Shown piece by piece: positions 13,131-22,017 of a stretch of 64,000 nt of DNA. Source of the stretch: Streptomyces sp. NBC_01549. GTDB taxonomy: Bacteria; Actinomycetota; Actinomycetes; Streptomycetales; Streptomycetaceae. Under the pieces are notes generated by a model. It saw only the letters and a program-made list of their open reading frames with translations, did no database searches and had not been told where the DNA came from. Position 1 is the stretch's first letter; the number at the start of each line of letters is the position of its first letter. The translations under genes were made by a program, and so were the position numbers. The DNA is taken from positions 5,849,001-5,913,000 of the forward strand of contig NZ_JAPEPW010000001.1 of NCBI RefSeq assembly GCF_026339955.1. Reading direction: 5' to 3'.

Positions 13131-15923
13131 ATGCCACGGCGCACCGCACGCACCGCACTCGACAGACTGAGAACTCCCCGCAGATTCCCCAAGTTCCTCG
13201 GAGCGGCATCCATCTGTGCCCTCATAGCCGCCCTGCTGTCCCCGCTGACCCAGGCGGCGGCCGCCGACGGCACGGCCGCGCTCGCCGCCAACGACTACTG
13301 CGGCGGCCAGTGTTCCGACATCCTCCCGCCCGGTCAGAACGGCAACGCCACCCTCGCCCAGATCCTCCTCAACCAGGCCTTCGGCATCCAGCCCGACCAC
13401 GCCGAGGACCAGCTCGGCCCCTACAGCAACCTGGCCTCGGGCGCCGCCACGCTCACCGATGCCAAGATCAACGACTTCTTCAACGACGCGTCGTTCGGGG
13501 TCGCCTCCGACCAGGTCGCCTCCACCACCGCGCCCGGCGGACGCACCGACGTGACGATCGTCCGCGACAAGAAGACCGGTGTGCCGCACATCACCGGCAC
13601 CACCCGCTACGGCACCGAGTACGGCGCCGGGTACGCAGCCGCCCAGGACCGGCTGTGGCTGATGGACGTCTTCCGGCACGTCGGCCGCGGCCAGCTGACC
13701 TCCTTCGCCGGCGGGGCCCCCTCCAACCAGGGCCTGGAGCAGGAGTTCTGGCGCAACGCCCCCTACACCGAGGCCGATCTGCAGACCCAGATCGACAACG
13801 CCATCGCGAACAACGGCACCCGCGGCCAGCAGGCCCTCGCCGACGCCAACGCCTACATCGACGGCATCAACGCCTACATCGACGCCTCCGACAGCGGCCG
13901 TTACTTCCCCGGCGAGTACGTCCTGACCGGCCACAAGGACTCCATCACCAACGCCGGCACCATCGACCACTTCAAGATCACCGACCTGGTCGCGCTGGCC
14001 TCCGTCATCGGCTCGCTCTTCGGCTCCGGAGGCGGCGGCGAGGTCAACAACGCCATCTCGCTGCTGGCCGCGCAGTCCAAGTACGGCGTGACCGAAGGCA
14101 CCAAGGTCTGGGAGTCCTTCCGCGAGCGCAACGACCCCGAGGCGGTGCTCACCGTCCACAACGGCGAGAGCTTCCCGTACGCCTCGAAGCCCGACACCGC
14201 GCAGGGCGAGGCCCTGCCCGAAGCCGGTTCGGTGACCCAGGAGCCGCTGGTCTACGACCGCACCGGCAGCGCGGCGACCGCCACCGCCACCAGCACCTCG
14301 GCGACGGCGGCCGCCACCACCCTCACCTCGGCGAAGCGCGGGATGTCCAACGCCCTCGTGGTGAGCGGCAAGTACACCGCCAGCGGACATCCGATCGCCG
14401 TCTTCGGGCCGCAGACCGGCTACTTCGCGCCACAGCTCCTCATGCTCCAGGAGATCCAGGGCCCGGGCCTCAGCGCGCGCGGCGCCTCCTTCGCGGGCCT
14501 GAGCATGTACGTCGAACTCGGCCGCGGCCAGGACTACTCCTGGAGCGCGACGACCTCCGGCCAGGACATCATCGACACCTACGCCGTCGAGCTGTGCCAG
14601 GACGACTACCACTACCTGTACCACGGCACCTGCACGGCCATGGACAAGGTGGAGCGGACCAACTCCTGGAAGCCCACCACGGCCGACAGCACGGCGGCGG
14701 GCTCGTACCGCATGCAGGTCTACCGGACCAAGTACGGTCCCGTGGAGTACCGCGCGACGGTCGGCGGCAAGAAGGTCGCGTACACGACCCTGCGCTCCTC
14801 CTACATGCACGAGGCCGACTCGATCATCGGCTTCCAGATGCTCAACGACCCGGACTACGTGAAGAGCCCGGGGACGTTCCAGAGCGCGGTGCAGCACATC
14901 AACTACACCTTCAACTGGTTCTACGCCGACTCCTCGCACACCGCGTACTACAACAGCGGTGACAACCCGGTGCGCGCGACCGGCGTCGACGCCGAGTTCC
15001 CGGTCTGGGCGCAGGCCGCCTACGAGTGGCAGAACTGGGACCCGACCACGAACACCGCCTCGTACACCCCGCCGTCCGCCCACCCCAACTCCATCGACCA
15101 GGACTACTACATCTCCTGGAACAACAAGCAGGCCAAGGACTACACCACGGCCCCCTGGGGCGACGGTTCCGTGCACCGCGGGAACCTCCTGGAGGACCGG
15201 GTGAAGAAGCTGGTCGCCGCGGGCGGGGTGACCAGGTCCTCGCTCACCAAGGCGATGGCCGACGCCGCGCTGGCCGATCTGCGGGCCGAGGACGTGCTGC
15301 CGAAGCTGCTGAAGGTCATCAACAGTTCGACGGTCACGGACACCACGGCCGCCGCGGCGGTGACCAAGCTGTCCGACTGGGTGACGGCTGGCGCCAAGCG
15401 CAAGGAGACCTCGGCCGGCTCGAAGGCCTACGCCAACGCCGACGCGATCCGCACCCTGGACGCCTGGTGGCCGCTGCTGGTGAAGGCCGAGTTCGAACCC
15501 GGTCTCGGCACCGACCTGTACACCGCCTTCTCCAACAACCTGCCCATCGACGAGTCGCCGTCGGCCGCCCACGGCCCGACCGGCGCACACGCCGGAAGCT
15601 CCTTCCAGTACGGCTGGTGGAGCTATGTCGACAAGGACATCCGGGCGGTCCTCGGCGAGTCCGTGCAGGGCGGACTGTCGCAGAAGTACTGCGGCAGCGG
15701 CAGTCTCAGCGCCTGCCGGGACACCCTGATCAGCACGCTCAAGACGGCGGCCGACCTGACGGCCGCCCAGGTCTACCCGGGCGACGACCAGTGCTCGGCG
15801 GGTGACCAGTGGTGTGCCGACTCGATCGTCCAGCGGACGCTCGGCGGCATCAAGCACGGCAAGATCACCTGGCAGAACCGGCCGACCTATCAGCAGGTGG
15901 TGGAGTACACGTCGCACCGGTGA
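13131..15923 (+). CDS. Secreted penicillin-acylase-family (Ntn) hydrolase
   Basis: 930 residues. An Arg-rich N-terminus followed by FLGAASICALIAALLSPL and ending near AQAAAADG looks like a signal peptide. The alpha-chain segment GVPHITGTTRYGTEYGAGYAAAQDRLWLMD is characteristic, and the beta-chain nucleophile region KRGMSNALVVSG places the N-terminal nucleophile at Ser406 (GSN in most relatives, MSN here), where self-cleavage would occur. FGPQTGYFAPQ and the GRGQDYSWSATT strand follow. The family includes penicillin G, cephalosporin and acyl-homoserine-lactone acylases; the substrate here is unknown. The long linker before Ser406 (Thr/Ala-rich, TATATSTSATAAATT) is unusual. Several Cys pairs fit an exported protein. 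Confidence 0.88.
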   Translation: MPRRTARTALDRLRTPRRFPKFLGAASICALIAALLSPLTQAAAADGTAALAANDYCGGQCSDILPPGQNGNATLAQILLNQAFGIQPDHAEDQLGPYSNLASGAATLTDAKINDFFNDASFGVASDQVASTTAPGGRTDVTIVRDKKTGVPHITGTTRYGTEYGAGYAAAQDRLWLMDVFRHVGRGQLTSFAGGAPSNQGLEQEFWRNAPYTEADLQTQIDNAIANNGTRGQQALADANAYIDGINAYIDASDSGRYFPGEYVLTGHKDSITNAGTIDHFKITDLVALASVIGSLFGSGGGGEVNNAISLLAAQSKYGVTEGTKVWESFRERNDPEAVLTVHNGESFPYASKPDTAQGEALPEAGSVTQEPLVYDRTGSAATATATSTSATAAATTLTSAKRGMSNALVVSGKYTASGHPIAVFGPQTGYFAPQLLMLQEIQGPGLSARGASFAGLSMYVELGRGQDYSWSATTSGQDIIDTYAVELCQDDYHYLYHGTCTAMDKVERTNSWKPTTADSTAAGSYRMQVYRTKYGPVEYRATVGGKKVAYTTLRSSYMHEADSIIGFQMLNDPDYVKSPGTFQSAVQHINYTFNWFYADSSHTAYYNSGDNPVRATGVDAEFPVWAQAAYEWQNWDPTTNTASYTPPSAHPNSIDQDYYISWNNKQAKDYTTAPWGDGSVHRGNLLEDRVKKLVAAGGVTRSSLTKAMADAALADLRAEDVLPKLLKVINSSTVTDTTAAAAVTKLSDWVTAGAKRKETSAGSKAYANADAIRTLDAWWPLLVKAEFEPGLGTDLYTAFSNNLPIDESPSAAHGPTGAHAGSSFQYGWWSYVDKDIRAVLGESVQGGLSQKYCGSGSLSACRDTLISTLKTAADLTAAQVYPGDDQCSAGDQWCADSIVQRTLGGIKHGKITWQNRPTYQQVVEYTSHR

Positions 15924-15957
15924 CCCCGGAGCGCGTCGCGGACTTCCCGGCGGCGGG

Positions 15958-17292
15958 TCACTGAACGCGGCCCGCCGCCAGCACCACCTGGGCCAGCTCC
16001 CGGTGGCAGATGTCGCTGTGGGCCCCGGACGGGGGCCCACCGCGGTTCACCACCGCGCACGCGTCGACGTTCACGCACCCCGACACCGGCAGCTTCGCGC
16101 GCAGCGCGTCGGCGAGCGTGAACGTCTTCGTGCCTTCCACCGCCTGCACCCCGTCGTGTCCCATCGCGCCCCAGCGGGCGCCCAGGAGGTGGCCGGGGTC
16201 GAGATCCACGCCCAGCACCGAGCGGTCGTCGTCCGCCATCCGGGAGGCCAGCGGATAGATCGTGCCGAGGGCCGTGTCGAAGTGGGAGTAGCAGCACACC
16301 ACAGGGCCGTCGACGCGGCTCGGCAGACCGTGCAGCACGCCGCTCGACCGCGGATCGCCGGGCAGCCGCGCGGCGAACGCGTAGTGCGAGAACGCCCCTT
16401 GGAGCAGGGTCACGGACTTCACCGTGCGCACGCCCTCGGGCAGTCCGCGCAGCGCGAAGGAGACCAGTCGTCCGCCGAAGCTGTGCCCGACCAGGTGCAC
16501 GCGCACCCCGGGCGCGGCGGTCGCGAGCTGTCCGAGCGCCCGCCCGAGCCCACGCTCTCCCACCGTGCCGGCGCGCCGCTTCATGGCGTAGTACGTGGCC
16601 TGGCGCAGCAGTTCACGCGCTCCGTCCCAGAGCCGCGGCAGCGCGAAGGCCTCGCCGGGGGCCGCCATCCGGGCCAGCGCATCGGCGAACTCGCCGCACG
16701 CCGTGGCCGTGTCCCCGAAGAGCATCGCGGGGTCGCCCTGGGGCACCCCGGCCGCGAGCGTGTCCGCGGCGAAGGCGGCCTGCGGTCCCTGTGGTCGCAC
16801 CTCCACCAGCAGCCGCACCAGACGCCCGAACTCCTCCAAGGAGGCGCCCTCGTCCGGCTGTTGGTCCAGCAGGCGCGCGATCTGCTCGACGACCGTCGCC
16901 CGGCCGGGGAACACCTCAAGGAGCGCGTGCCGGGTGTCCTTGTCGAGCGCGGCGCGGGCGGCGGCGGGCACGCCGGTGGAGACGGCGGCGGCCACCGACC
17001 GGGGGAAATCGGGGATCGGCTCGTCCGAGAACCGCATCGAGGGCCACACCACACCGACATACCCCAGACGCGCGTGCGGCGCGAGGTCCGGGACGGGTGC
17101 GAAGAACTGGCTGTAGAGACGGGTCGCGCCGGAACGGTCGTTGTTCCAGCCGTGCGCGAAGACGATCAGATCACGCACTCCGCGCCGGGGCACCTCCGCG
17201 AGCAGCCGGTCCCTTTCCCGGCCGTCCACGTCTCCGTCCGCGTCGAAGGTCAGTTCCCAATAGGGAGAAACACTGACTGCCGGATCCGCCAT
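15958..17292 (-). CDS. Large alpha/beta-hydrolase-fold protein
   Basis: 444 residues, no signal peptide. LIVFAHGWNND provides the HG oxyanion motif, and VHLVGHSFGGRLVSFAL is the nucleophile elbow (G-H-S-F-G). An acidic residue and the late histidine (HSDICH) could complete the triad. The middle 150 residues form an extra helical cap between the oxyanion strand and the nucleophile, longer than in ordinary esterases. The start at 17292 gives MADPAVSVSPYWELTFDADG. It converges with the acylase gene (34-nt gap). Substrate unknown. Confidence 0.75.
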   Translation of the reverse strand: MADPAVSVSPYWELTFDADGDVDGRERDRLLAEVPRRGVRDLIVFAHGWNNDRSGATRLYSQFFAPVPDLAPHARLGYVGVVWPSMRFSDEPIPDFPRSVAAAVSTGVPAAARAALDKDTRHALLEVFPGRATVVEQIARLLDQQPDEGASLEEFGRLVRLLVEVRPQGPQAAFAADTLAAGVPQGDPAMLFGDTATACGEFADALARMAAPGEAFALPRLWDGARELLRQATYYAMKRRAGTVGERGLGRALGQLATAAPGVRVHLVGHSFGGRLVSFALRGLPEGVRTVKSVTLLQGAFSHYAFAARLPGDPRSSGVLHGLPSRVDGPVVCCYSHFDTALGTIYPLASRMADDDRSVLGVDLDPGHLLGARWGAMGHDGVQAVEGTKTFTLADALRAKLPVSGCVNVDACAVVNRGGPPSGAHSDICHRELAQVVLAAGRVQ

Positions 17293-17402
17293 GGCAAGCC
17301 CCCTCGTCCCCCGAAGGCGGTGCGATGTGGGCGCATCGTCCTACCGGGGGCGAAGATTGGCCATAGGTCACGACCCATCCAAGGAAAAGAAGTTATTTCC
17401 GC

Positions 17403-18656
17403 TCATCCGTAGAGCAGATATTCCTTCCGGATCCCTTGGAAAGCCTTCAGCTCGTCCTGCCAGGCGGCCACGATCTTGTCGGCCGTCGCCCCCGCGTCGA
17501 TCATCCTGCGCACGCTTGTGGAACCGGTCAGCTTGTCGATCCAGTTGTCCGAGCGCCAGGTGAAGCCGCTCCAGACCTTCTTGGCGGTCACCAGGAGGGC
17601 GATTCCGGTGTGGACGGGGTCGTACGCGGACCGGTCGTGCACATGGATCTGCACGCCGCCGATCGTCTTTCCCTGGAACTTGGAGAAGGTCGGAGCGAAA
17701 TACGCCTCCCTGAAGTGCACGCCCGGGAGCTTGAGCCGGTTCGCCTCCAGCGCCCATCGGCCGTCGATGCCCTCCGCGCCCAGCAACTCGAACGGGTGGG
17801 TCGTGCCGCGCCCCTCCGACAGGTTCGTCCCCTCGAAGAGACACGTTCCGGAGTACACCAGGGCGGTGTCGGCCGTCGGCATGTTCGGGCTCGGCGGCAC
17901 CCACGGAAGGCCGGAGGCGTCGTAGAAGTCCGACCGCTTCCAGCCCGACATCAGTACGGTGGTCAGTTCCACCGGCGCCGTCAGGAACTTCCCGTTGAAC
18001 AGCCGGGCCAGCTCCGCCACCGTCATCCCGTGCGCCTGTGCGATGGGCTGCCGTCCGACGAAGGTCGCGAACTCCTTGTGCAGCACCGGGCCCTGGGCCG
18101 CCCGTCCGGTCACCGGGTTCGGCCGGTCCAGCACCACGAAGCGCTTGCCCGCGAGCTGGGCCGCCTCCATGCAGTCGTACAGCGTCCAGATGTACGTGTA
18201 GAAACGCGCGCCCACGTCCTGGATGTCGAAGAGGACGGTGTCCACGCCGGAGGCGGTGAAGATGTCGGCGAGAGGCCGGCCGCTCTTGAGGTACGTGTCG
18301 TAGACCGGGAGTCCGGTCGCCGGGTCGTCGTAGCGGCCCTCGGAGCCGCCGGCCTGTGCGGTGCCGCGGAAGCCGTGTTCCGGGCCGAAGACGGCGGTCA
18401 GCTCGACGTGGGGGTCGGCGTGCATGACGTCGACGATGTGGCGAACGTCTCTGGTGACACCGGTGGGGTTCGTGACGACGCCGACACGCCGGCCGTGGAG
18501 GGCGGCGTAGCCGCTTGCCCGGAGCTGCTCGAAGCCGGTGCGGAGGGGGTCGGCATGGGATGTCGTCGTGGTGGGGGTGGTGCGGGTCGCTGCGAAGGCG
18601 GCGGTGGCGGTGGCCGTGGCGGTGGCTGTGAGGAGGGCTCGGCGGGAAGGGCGCAT
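17403..18656 (-). CDS. DUF1343 / NamZ-like exo-beta-N-acetylmuramidase, Tat-type signal
   Basis: 417 residues. The start MRPSRRALLTATATATATA has a twin-arginine motif (SRRALL) with an Ala/Thr-rich core, so Tat export is likely. The conserved body follows: GRRVGVVTNPTGVTRD, FGPEHGFRG, LPVYDTYL, VLFDIQDVGARFYTYIWTL, VLDRPNPVTG, and late HVHDRSAYDP. Proteins of this family (Bacillus NamZ/YbbC) cleave terminal N-acetylmuramic acid from peptidoglycan fragments in cell-wall recycling. Upstream is a 228-bp region shared with the divergent SDR operon. Confidence 0.88.
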   Translation of the reverse strand: MRPSRRALLTATATATATAAFAATRTTPTTTTSHADPLRTGFEQLRASGYAALHGRRVGVVTNPTGVTRDVRHIVDVMHADPHVELTAVFGPEHGFRGTAQAGGSEGRYDDPATGLPVYDTYLKSGRPLADIFTASGVDTVLFDIQDVGARFYTYIWTLYDCMEAAQLAGKRFVVLDRPNPVTGRAAQGPVLHKEFATFVGRQPIAQAHGMTVAELARLFNGKFLTAPVELTTVLMSGWKRSDFYDASGLPWVPPSPNMPTADTALVYSGTCLFEGTNLSEGRGTTHPFELLGAEGIDGRWALEANRLKLPGVHFREAYFAPTFSKFQGKTIGGVQIHVHDRSAYDPVHTGIALLVTAKKVWSGFTWRSDNWIDKLTGSTSVRRMIDAGATADKIVAAWQDELKAFQGIRKEYLLYG

Positions 18657-18816
18657 GGGGGACCTCCGTGATCGCGGAAGGCTGGCACCGGCACGTTAGG
18701 CGCTCCCGCGGACGGTGCGTAGGCGGCAGGCCGTATGCGGCCGGTCGGGCCCACCCGGCGGAGCCGCATACGTGGCACAGCGCCACCCCTCTGAAAAGGA
18801 AGCCCCTTCCCTCGCT

Positions 18817-18834
18817 ACATACCGACTGGTTAGT
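18817..18834. promoter_or_regulatory. Operator-like motif before the SDR/acyl-CoA ligase operon
   Basis: ACATACCGACTGGTTAGT, 50 bp before the SDR start. The 14-base core ACATACCGACTGGT recurs in reverse orientation at 24305-24319 before the phosphotransferase/acyl-CoA dehydrogenase operon. ACC-GACT-GGT gives it partial dyad symmetry. The TetR gene at 21355-21957 lies between the two operons and is the natural candidate binder. Confidence 0.65.
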
Positions 18835-18884
18835 CTGGGGTCGCAGCTGAGCCGTGTTGTGTCGCGTCGTGTCGAAGGAGACTG

Positions 18885-19649
18885 ATGGTGGAAGCCGTGC
18901 AGGATGCGGGAGTCGTCGTCACCGGAGCGGGGGGCGGCATCGGGGCCGCGCTGGCCCGTCGTTTCGCCGCCGAGGGGGCCCGGGTCGTCGTCAACGACCT
19001 GGACGCCGCCAAGGCGAAGGCCGTGGCCGAGGAGATCGGGGCGATCGCGGTTCCCGGCGACGCGTCCGCGATCGTGGCCGAGGCCCGGGACGCCCTCGGG
19101 GGCACCATCGACGTCTACTGCGCCAACGCGGGCCTTCCCTCGGCCGGCAGCGAGTCGGCCGACGAGAAGGTCTGGGCGCTCGCCTGGGACGTCAACGTGA
19201 TGGCGCACGTACGGGCGGCCCAGGAGCTGCTCCCGGCCTGGCTGGAGCGCGGCAGCGGCCGGTTCGTCTCCACCGTCTCCGCCGCCGGACTGCTCACCAT
19301 GATCGGCGCCGCGCCCTACAGCGTCACCAAGCACGGCGCGTACGCCTTCGCCGAGTGGCTGTCGCTGACCTACCGCCACCGCGGCCTCAAGGTGCACGCG
19401 ATCTGCCCGCAGGGCGTGCGCACCGACATGCTCGACGCCACCGGCAGCGCCGGCGACCTGGTCCTCCAGCCGACCGCCATCGAGCCGGAGGCCGTCGCGG
19501 ACGCGCTCTTCGCGGGGATCGCGGAGGACCGCTTCCTGATCCTGCCGCACCCCGAGGTCGCCGGGTACTACCAGGTGCGGGCCACGCAGCCGGACCACTG
19601 GCTGGCGAACATGAACCACATCCAGCAGAAGTGGGAGGCGACCCGATGA
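18885..19649 (+). CDS. Short-chain dehydrogenase/reductase (SDR)
   Basis: Classical SDR of 254 residues: cofactor motif VVTGAGGGIGAALAR, NDLDAAKAK (Asp after the second strand suggests NAD+ preference), CANAG, the catalytic Ser in FVSTVSAAGLL, and the Tyr/Lys pair in YSVTKHGAYAFAEW. GAAGGAG lies 4-10 nt before the ATG at 18885. Its stop overlaps the ligase start (ATGA), so the two are translationally coupled. In the pathway proposed in the findings it would oxidise a 3-hydroxyacyl-CoA, but the sequence alone does not fix the substrate. Confidence 0.93.
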   Translation: MVEAVQDAGVVVTGAGGGIGAALARRFAAEGARVVVNDLDAAKAKAVAEEIGAIAVPGDASAIVAEARDALGGTIDVYCANAGLPSAGSESADEKVWALAWDVNVMAHVRAAQELLPAWLERGSGRFVSTVSAAGLLTMIGAAPYSVTKHGAYAFAEWLSLTYRHRGLKVHAICPQGVRTDMLDATGSAGDLVLQPTAIEPEAVADALFAGIAEDRFLILPHPEVAGYYQVRATQPDHWLANMNHIQQKWEATR

Positions 19650-21307
19650 CCACCTACGCCGACCGGCCCTGGGTCGCCCTCCTCAATGACGCCCAGAGTG
19701 GCCCGGTGAGCCCGGCCGACTCCCTGGTGCACGCCCTGCGCGGGGCCGTGGCGGCCGCCCCGGACCGCGCCGCGCTCGCCTACTTCGACGGGCGGCTGAG
19801 CTACCGCGAGGTGGACGAGCTGAGCGACTCCGTCGCCGGGCACCTCGCCGCCCGCGGTCTGGAGCGCGGCGACCGCGTCGCGATCCTGCTCCAGAACTCC
19901 CCGCACTTCGTGCTCGCGCTGCTCGGCGCCTGGAAGGCGGGCGCGACCGTCGTGCCGGTCAACCCGATGTACAAGTCGGGCGAGGTCCGCCACGTCCTGC
20001 ACGACGCGGACGTACGCGCCCTGGTGTGCTCCGACCGCGCGTGGGAGTCGTATCTGCGCGACACGGCGGCCGACTCGGCCGTCAGCGTCGTCCTCACCGG
20101 GTGCGAGTTGGACTTCCAGACGCGGGGCGACGCGCGTGTGCTGACCTTCGAGCGGCTGCCGCAGGCCGCGGACGCCGACGATCTGGTGGCCGTCGCCCGG
20201 GCGGGCCACAAGGCCCCCGAAGGGCGTGACGCGGAGCCCTCCGACATCGCGCTGATCAGTTACACCTCCGGGACGAGCGGCACCCCCAAGGGGGCCACCA
20301 ACACGCACGGCAACATCATGTACAACGCCGAGCGGCAGCGGACGGGGCTCGGGCTGCCCGAGGCGCCCGTCTACTTCGCGATGGCACCTCTGTTCCACAT
20401 CACCGGGATGGTCTGCCAGCTCGCCGCCTGCCTCAACAGCGCGGGCACGCTCGTCCTCGCCTACCGCTTCGAGGCGGGGGTCGTCCTCGACGCGTTCGCC
20501 GAGCACAGGCCGCTGTACACGGTGGGCCCGTCGACCGCCTTCATGGCCCTCGCGGCGCATCCGGCGGTCACGCCGGACCACTTCTCCTCCTTCGTGAACA
20601 TCTCCTCGGGAGGCGCACCGCTGCCGCCCGCCCTGGTGGAGAAGTTCCGGGCCGGCGTCGGGCCCTACATCCGCAACGGCTACGGACTCACCGAGTGCAC
20701 CGCGCCCTGTGCCTCCGTACCGCCGCACCGGGAGGCTCCCGTCGACCCGGTCTCCGGCACGCTGGCCGTCGGCGTGCCGGGCCCCGACACGGTCGTACGC
20801 ATCGTCGACGACCAGGGCCAGGAGGTGCCCTTCGGCGAACAGGGCGAGATCCTTGTACGAGGGCCCCAGGTCGTGCCCGGCTACTGGCGCCGTCCCGAAG
20901 CCACCGCCGAGACCTTCCCGGACGGTGAGCTGCGCACCGGCGACATCGGATTCATGGACCCGGAGGGCTGGCTCTACGTCGTCGACCGCAAGAAGGACAT
21001 GATCAACGCGTCCGGCTTCAAGGTGTGGCCCCGCGAGGTCGAGGACGTGCTCTACACGCACCCCGCGGTCCGCGAGGCGGCCGTCGTCGGCATCCCCGAC
21101 GGCTACCGCGGCGAGACCGTGAAGGCCTACATCAGCCTGCGGCCGGGCGCCGACGAGGACCCCGACGCGCTCGCCGCGTACTGCAAGGAGAGACTGGCCG
21201 CCTACAAATATCCGCGGCATGTGGAGATCCTGCCCGAGCTGCCGAAGACGGCGAGTGGCAAGATCCTCCGTCGGGAACTGCGTTCCCGTCCCCAGGACTC
21301 TCAGTAG
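19646..21307 (+). CDS. Acyl-CoA synthetase (class I adenylate-forming enzyme)
   Basis: 553 residues. Adenylation motifs in order: ISYTSGTSGTPKGATNTHGN (P-loop), YGLTECTAPC (A5), LRTGDIGFMDPEGWLYVVDR (A7/A8, with the ATP-binding Asp), INASGFKVWPREVEDVL, and the C-terminal catalytic Lys in PKTASGKILRREL. It activates a carboxylic acid to its CoA thioester. It overlaps the SDR by 4 nt and precedes the tetR gene by 47 nt, forming a three-gene operon. Chain length of the substrate cannot be read. Confidence 0.93.
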   Translation: MTTYADRPWVALLNDAQSGPVSPADSLVHALRGAVAAAPDRAALAYFDGRLSYREVDELSDSVAGHLAARGLERGDRVAILLQNSPHFVLALLGAWKAGATVVPVNPMYKSGEVRHVLHDADVRALVCSDRAWESYLRDTAADSAVSVVLTGCELDFQTRGDARVLTFERLPQAADADDLVAVARAGHKAPEGRDAEPSDIALISYTSGTSGTPKGATNTHGNIMYNAERQRTGLGLPEAPVYFAMAPLFHITGMVCQLAACLNSAGTLVLAYRFEAGVVLDAFAEHRPLYTVGPSTAFMALAAHPAVTPDHFSSFVNISSGGAPLPPALVEKFRAGVGPYIRNGYGLTECTAPCASVPPHREAPVDPVSGTLAVGVPGPDTVVRIVDDQGQEVPFGEQGEILVRGPQVVPGYWRRPEATAETFPDGELRTGDIGFMDPEGWLYVVDRKKDMINASGFKVWPREVEDVLYTHPAVREAAVVGIPDGYRGETVKAYISLRPGADEDPDALAAYCKERLAAYKYPRHVEILPELPKTASGKILRRELRSRPQDSQ

Positions 21308-21354
21308 ACGACCAGTAGACGACGCGTTTCACCGGACAAACGCTTGGAAGGCAG

Positions 21355-21957
21355 GTGGCGGCAGTGCCCAGGACGACGGACGGAGACGGTACGCCCGTCC
21401 CGCAGCGGCTCTTGGCCGCCGCCACCCGGCTCTTCGCCGAGCAGGGCTACGACCGCACGTCCGTGCAGGAGATCGTGGAGGCGGCGGGCGTCACCAAGGG
21501 CGCGCTGTACCACTACTTCGGGTCCAAGGACGACCTCCTGCACGAGGTGTACGCGCGTGTGCTGCGGCTTCAGCAGGAGCGGCTGGACGCGTTCGCCGAC
21601 GCCGACGCGCCGGTGGAGGAGCGGCTGCGGGGTGCCGCCGCCGACGTCGTCGTCACCACGATCGACAACCTCGACGACGCGGCGATCTTCTTCCGCTCCA
21701 TGCACCACCTCAGCCCCGAGAAGGACAAGCAGGTGCGCGCCGAGCGCCGCCGCTACCACGAACGCTTCCGCGCGCTCGTGGAGGAGGGCCAGAAGAAGGG
21801 CGTCTTCTCCACCGCCACCCCGGCCGACCTGGTCGTCGACTACCACTTCGGCTCGGTGCACCACCTGTCGACTTGGTACCGCCCCGACGGCCCCCTCACC
21901 CCCCAGCAGGTCGCCGACCACCTGGCGGACCTGCTGCTGCGCGCGCTCCGGCCGTAG
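21355..21957 (+). CDS. TetR-family regulator of the flanking acyl-CoA operons
   Basis: 200 residues. Helix-turn-helix: TSVQEIVEAAGVTKGALYHYFGSKDDLLHEVY, followed by a helical ligand domain with FFRSMHHLSPEKDKQVRAERR. The GTG at 21355 has GGAAG 4 nt upstream; a GTG at 21364 is an alternative. It is the last gene of the SDR/ligase operon and faces the acyl-CoA dehydrogenase operon; a shared operator motif lies before both operons. Related TetR proteins sense acyl-CoAs. Confidence 0.88.
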   Translation: MAAVPRTTDGDGTPVPQRLLAAATRLFAEQGYDRTSVQEIVEAAGVTKGALYHYFGSKDDLLHEVYARVLRLQQERLDAFADADAPVEERLRGAAADVVVTTIDNLDDAAIFFRSMHHLSPEKDKQVRAERRRYHERFRALVEEGQKKGVFSTATPADLVVDYHFGSVHHLSTWYRPDGPLTPQQVADHLADLLLRALRP

Positions 21958-21962
21958 GGACC

Positions 21963-22002
21963 GCGGGTGCCCGCGCCCCTGAAAAGGGGCGCGGGCACCC
22001 GC
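21963..22002. terminator. Bidirectional terminator with GAAA tetraloop
   Basis: 21963-21980 and 21985-22002 are exact reverse complements (18 bp, nearly all G/C) around the loop GAAA. It separates the converging tetR and acyl-CoA dehydrogenase genes. The inner part resembles the dispersed GCGCCCCTGAAA repeat family. Confidence 0.88.
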
Positions 22003-22017
22003 GCGGCACCGCCCGAC

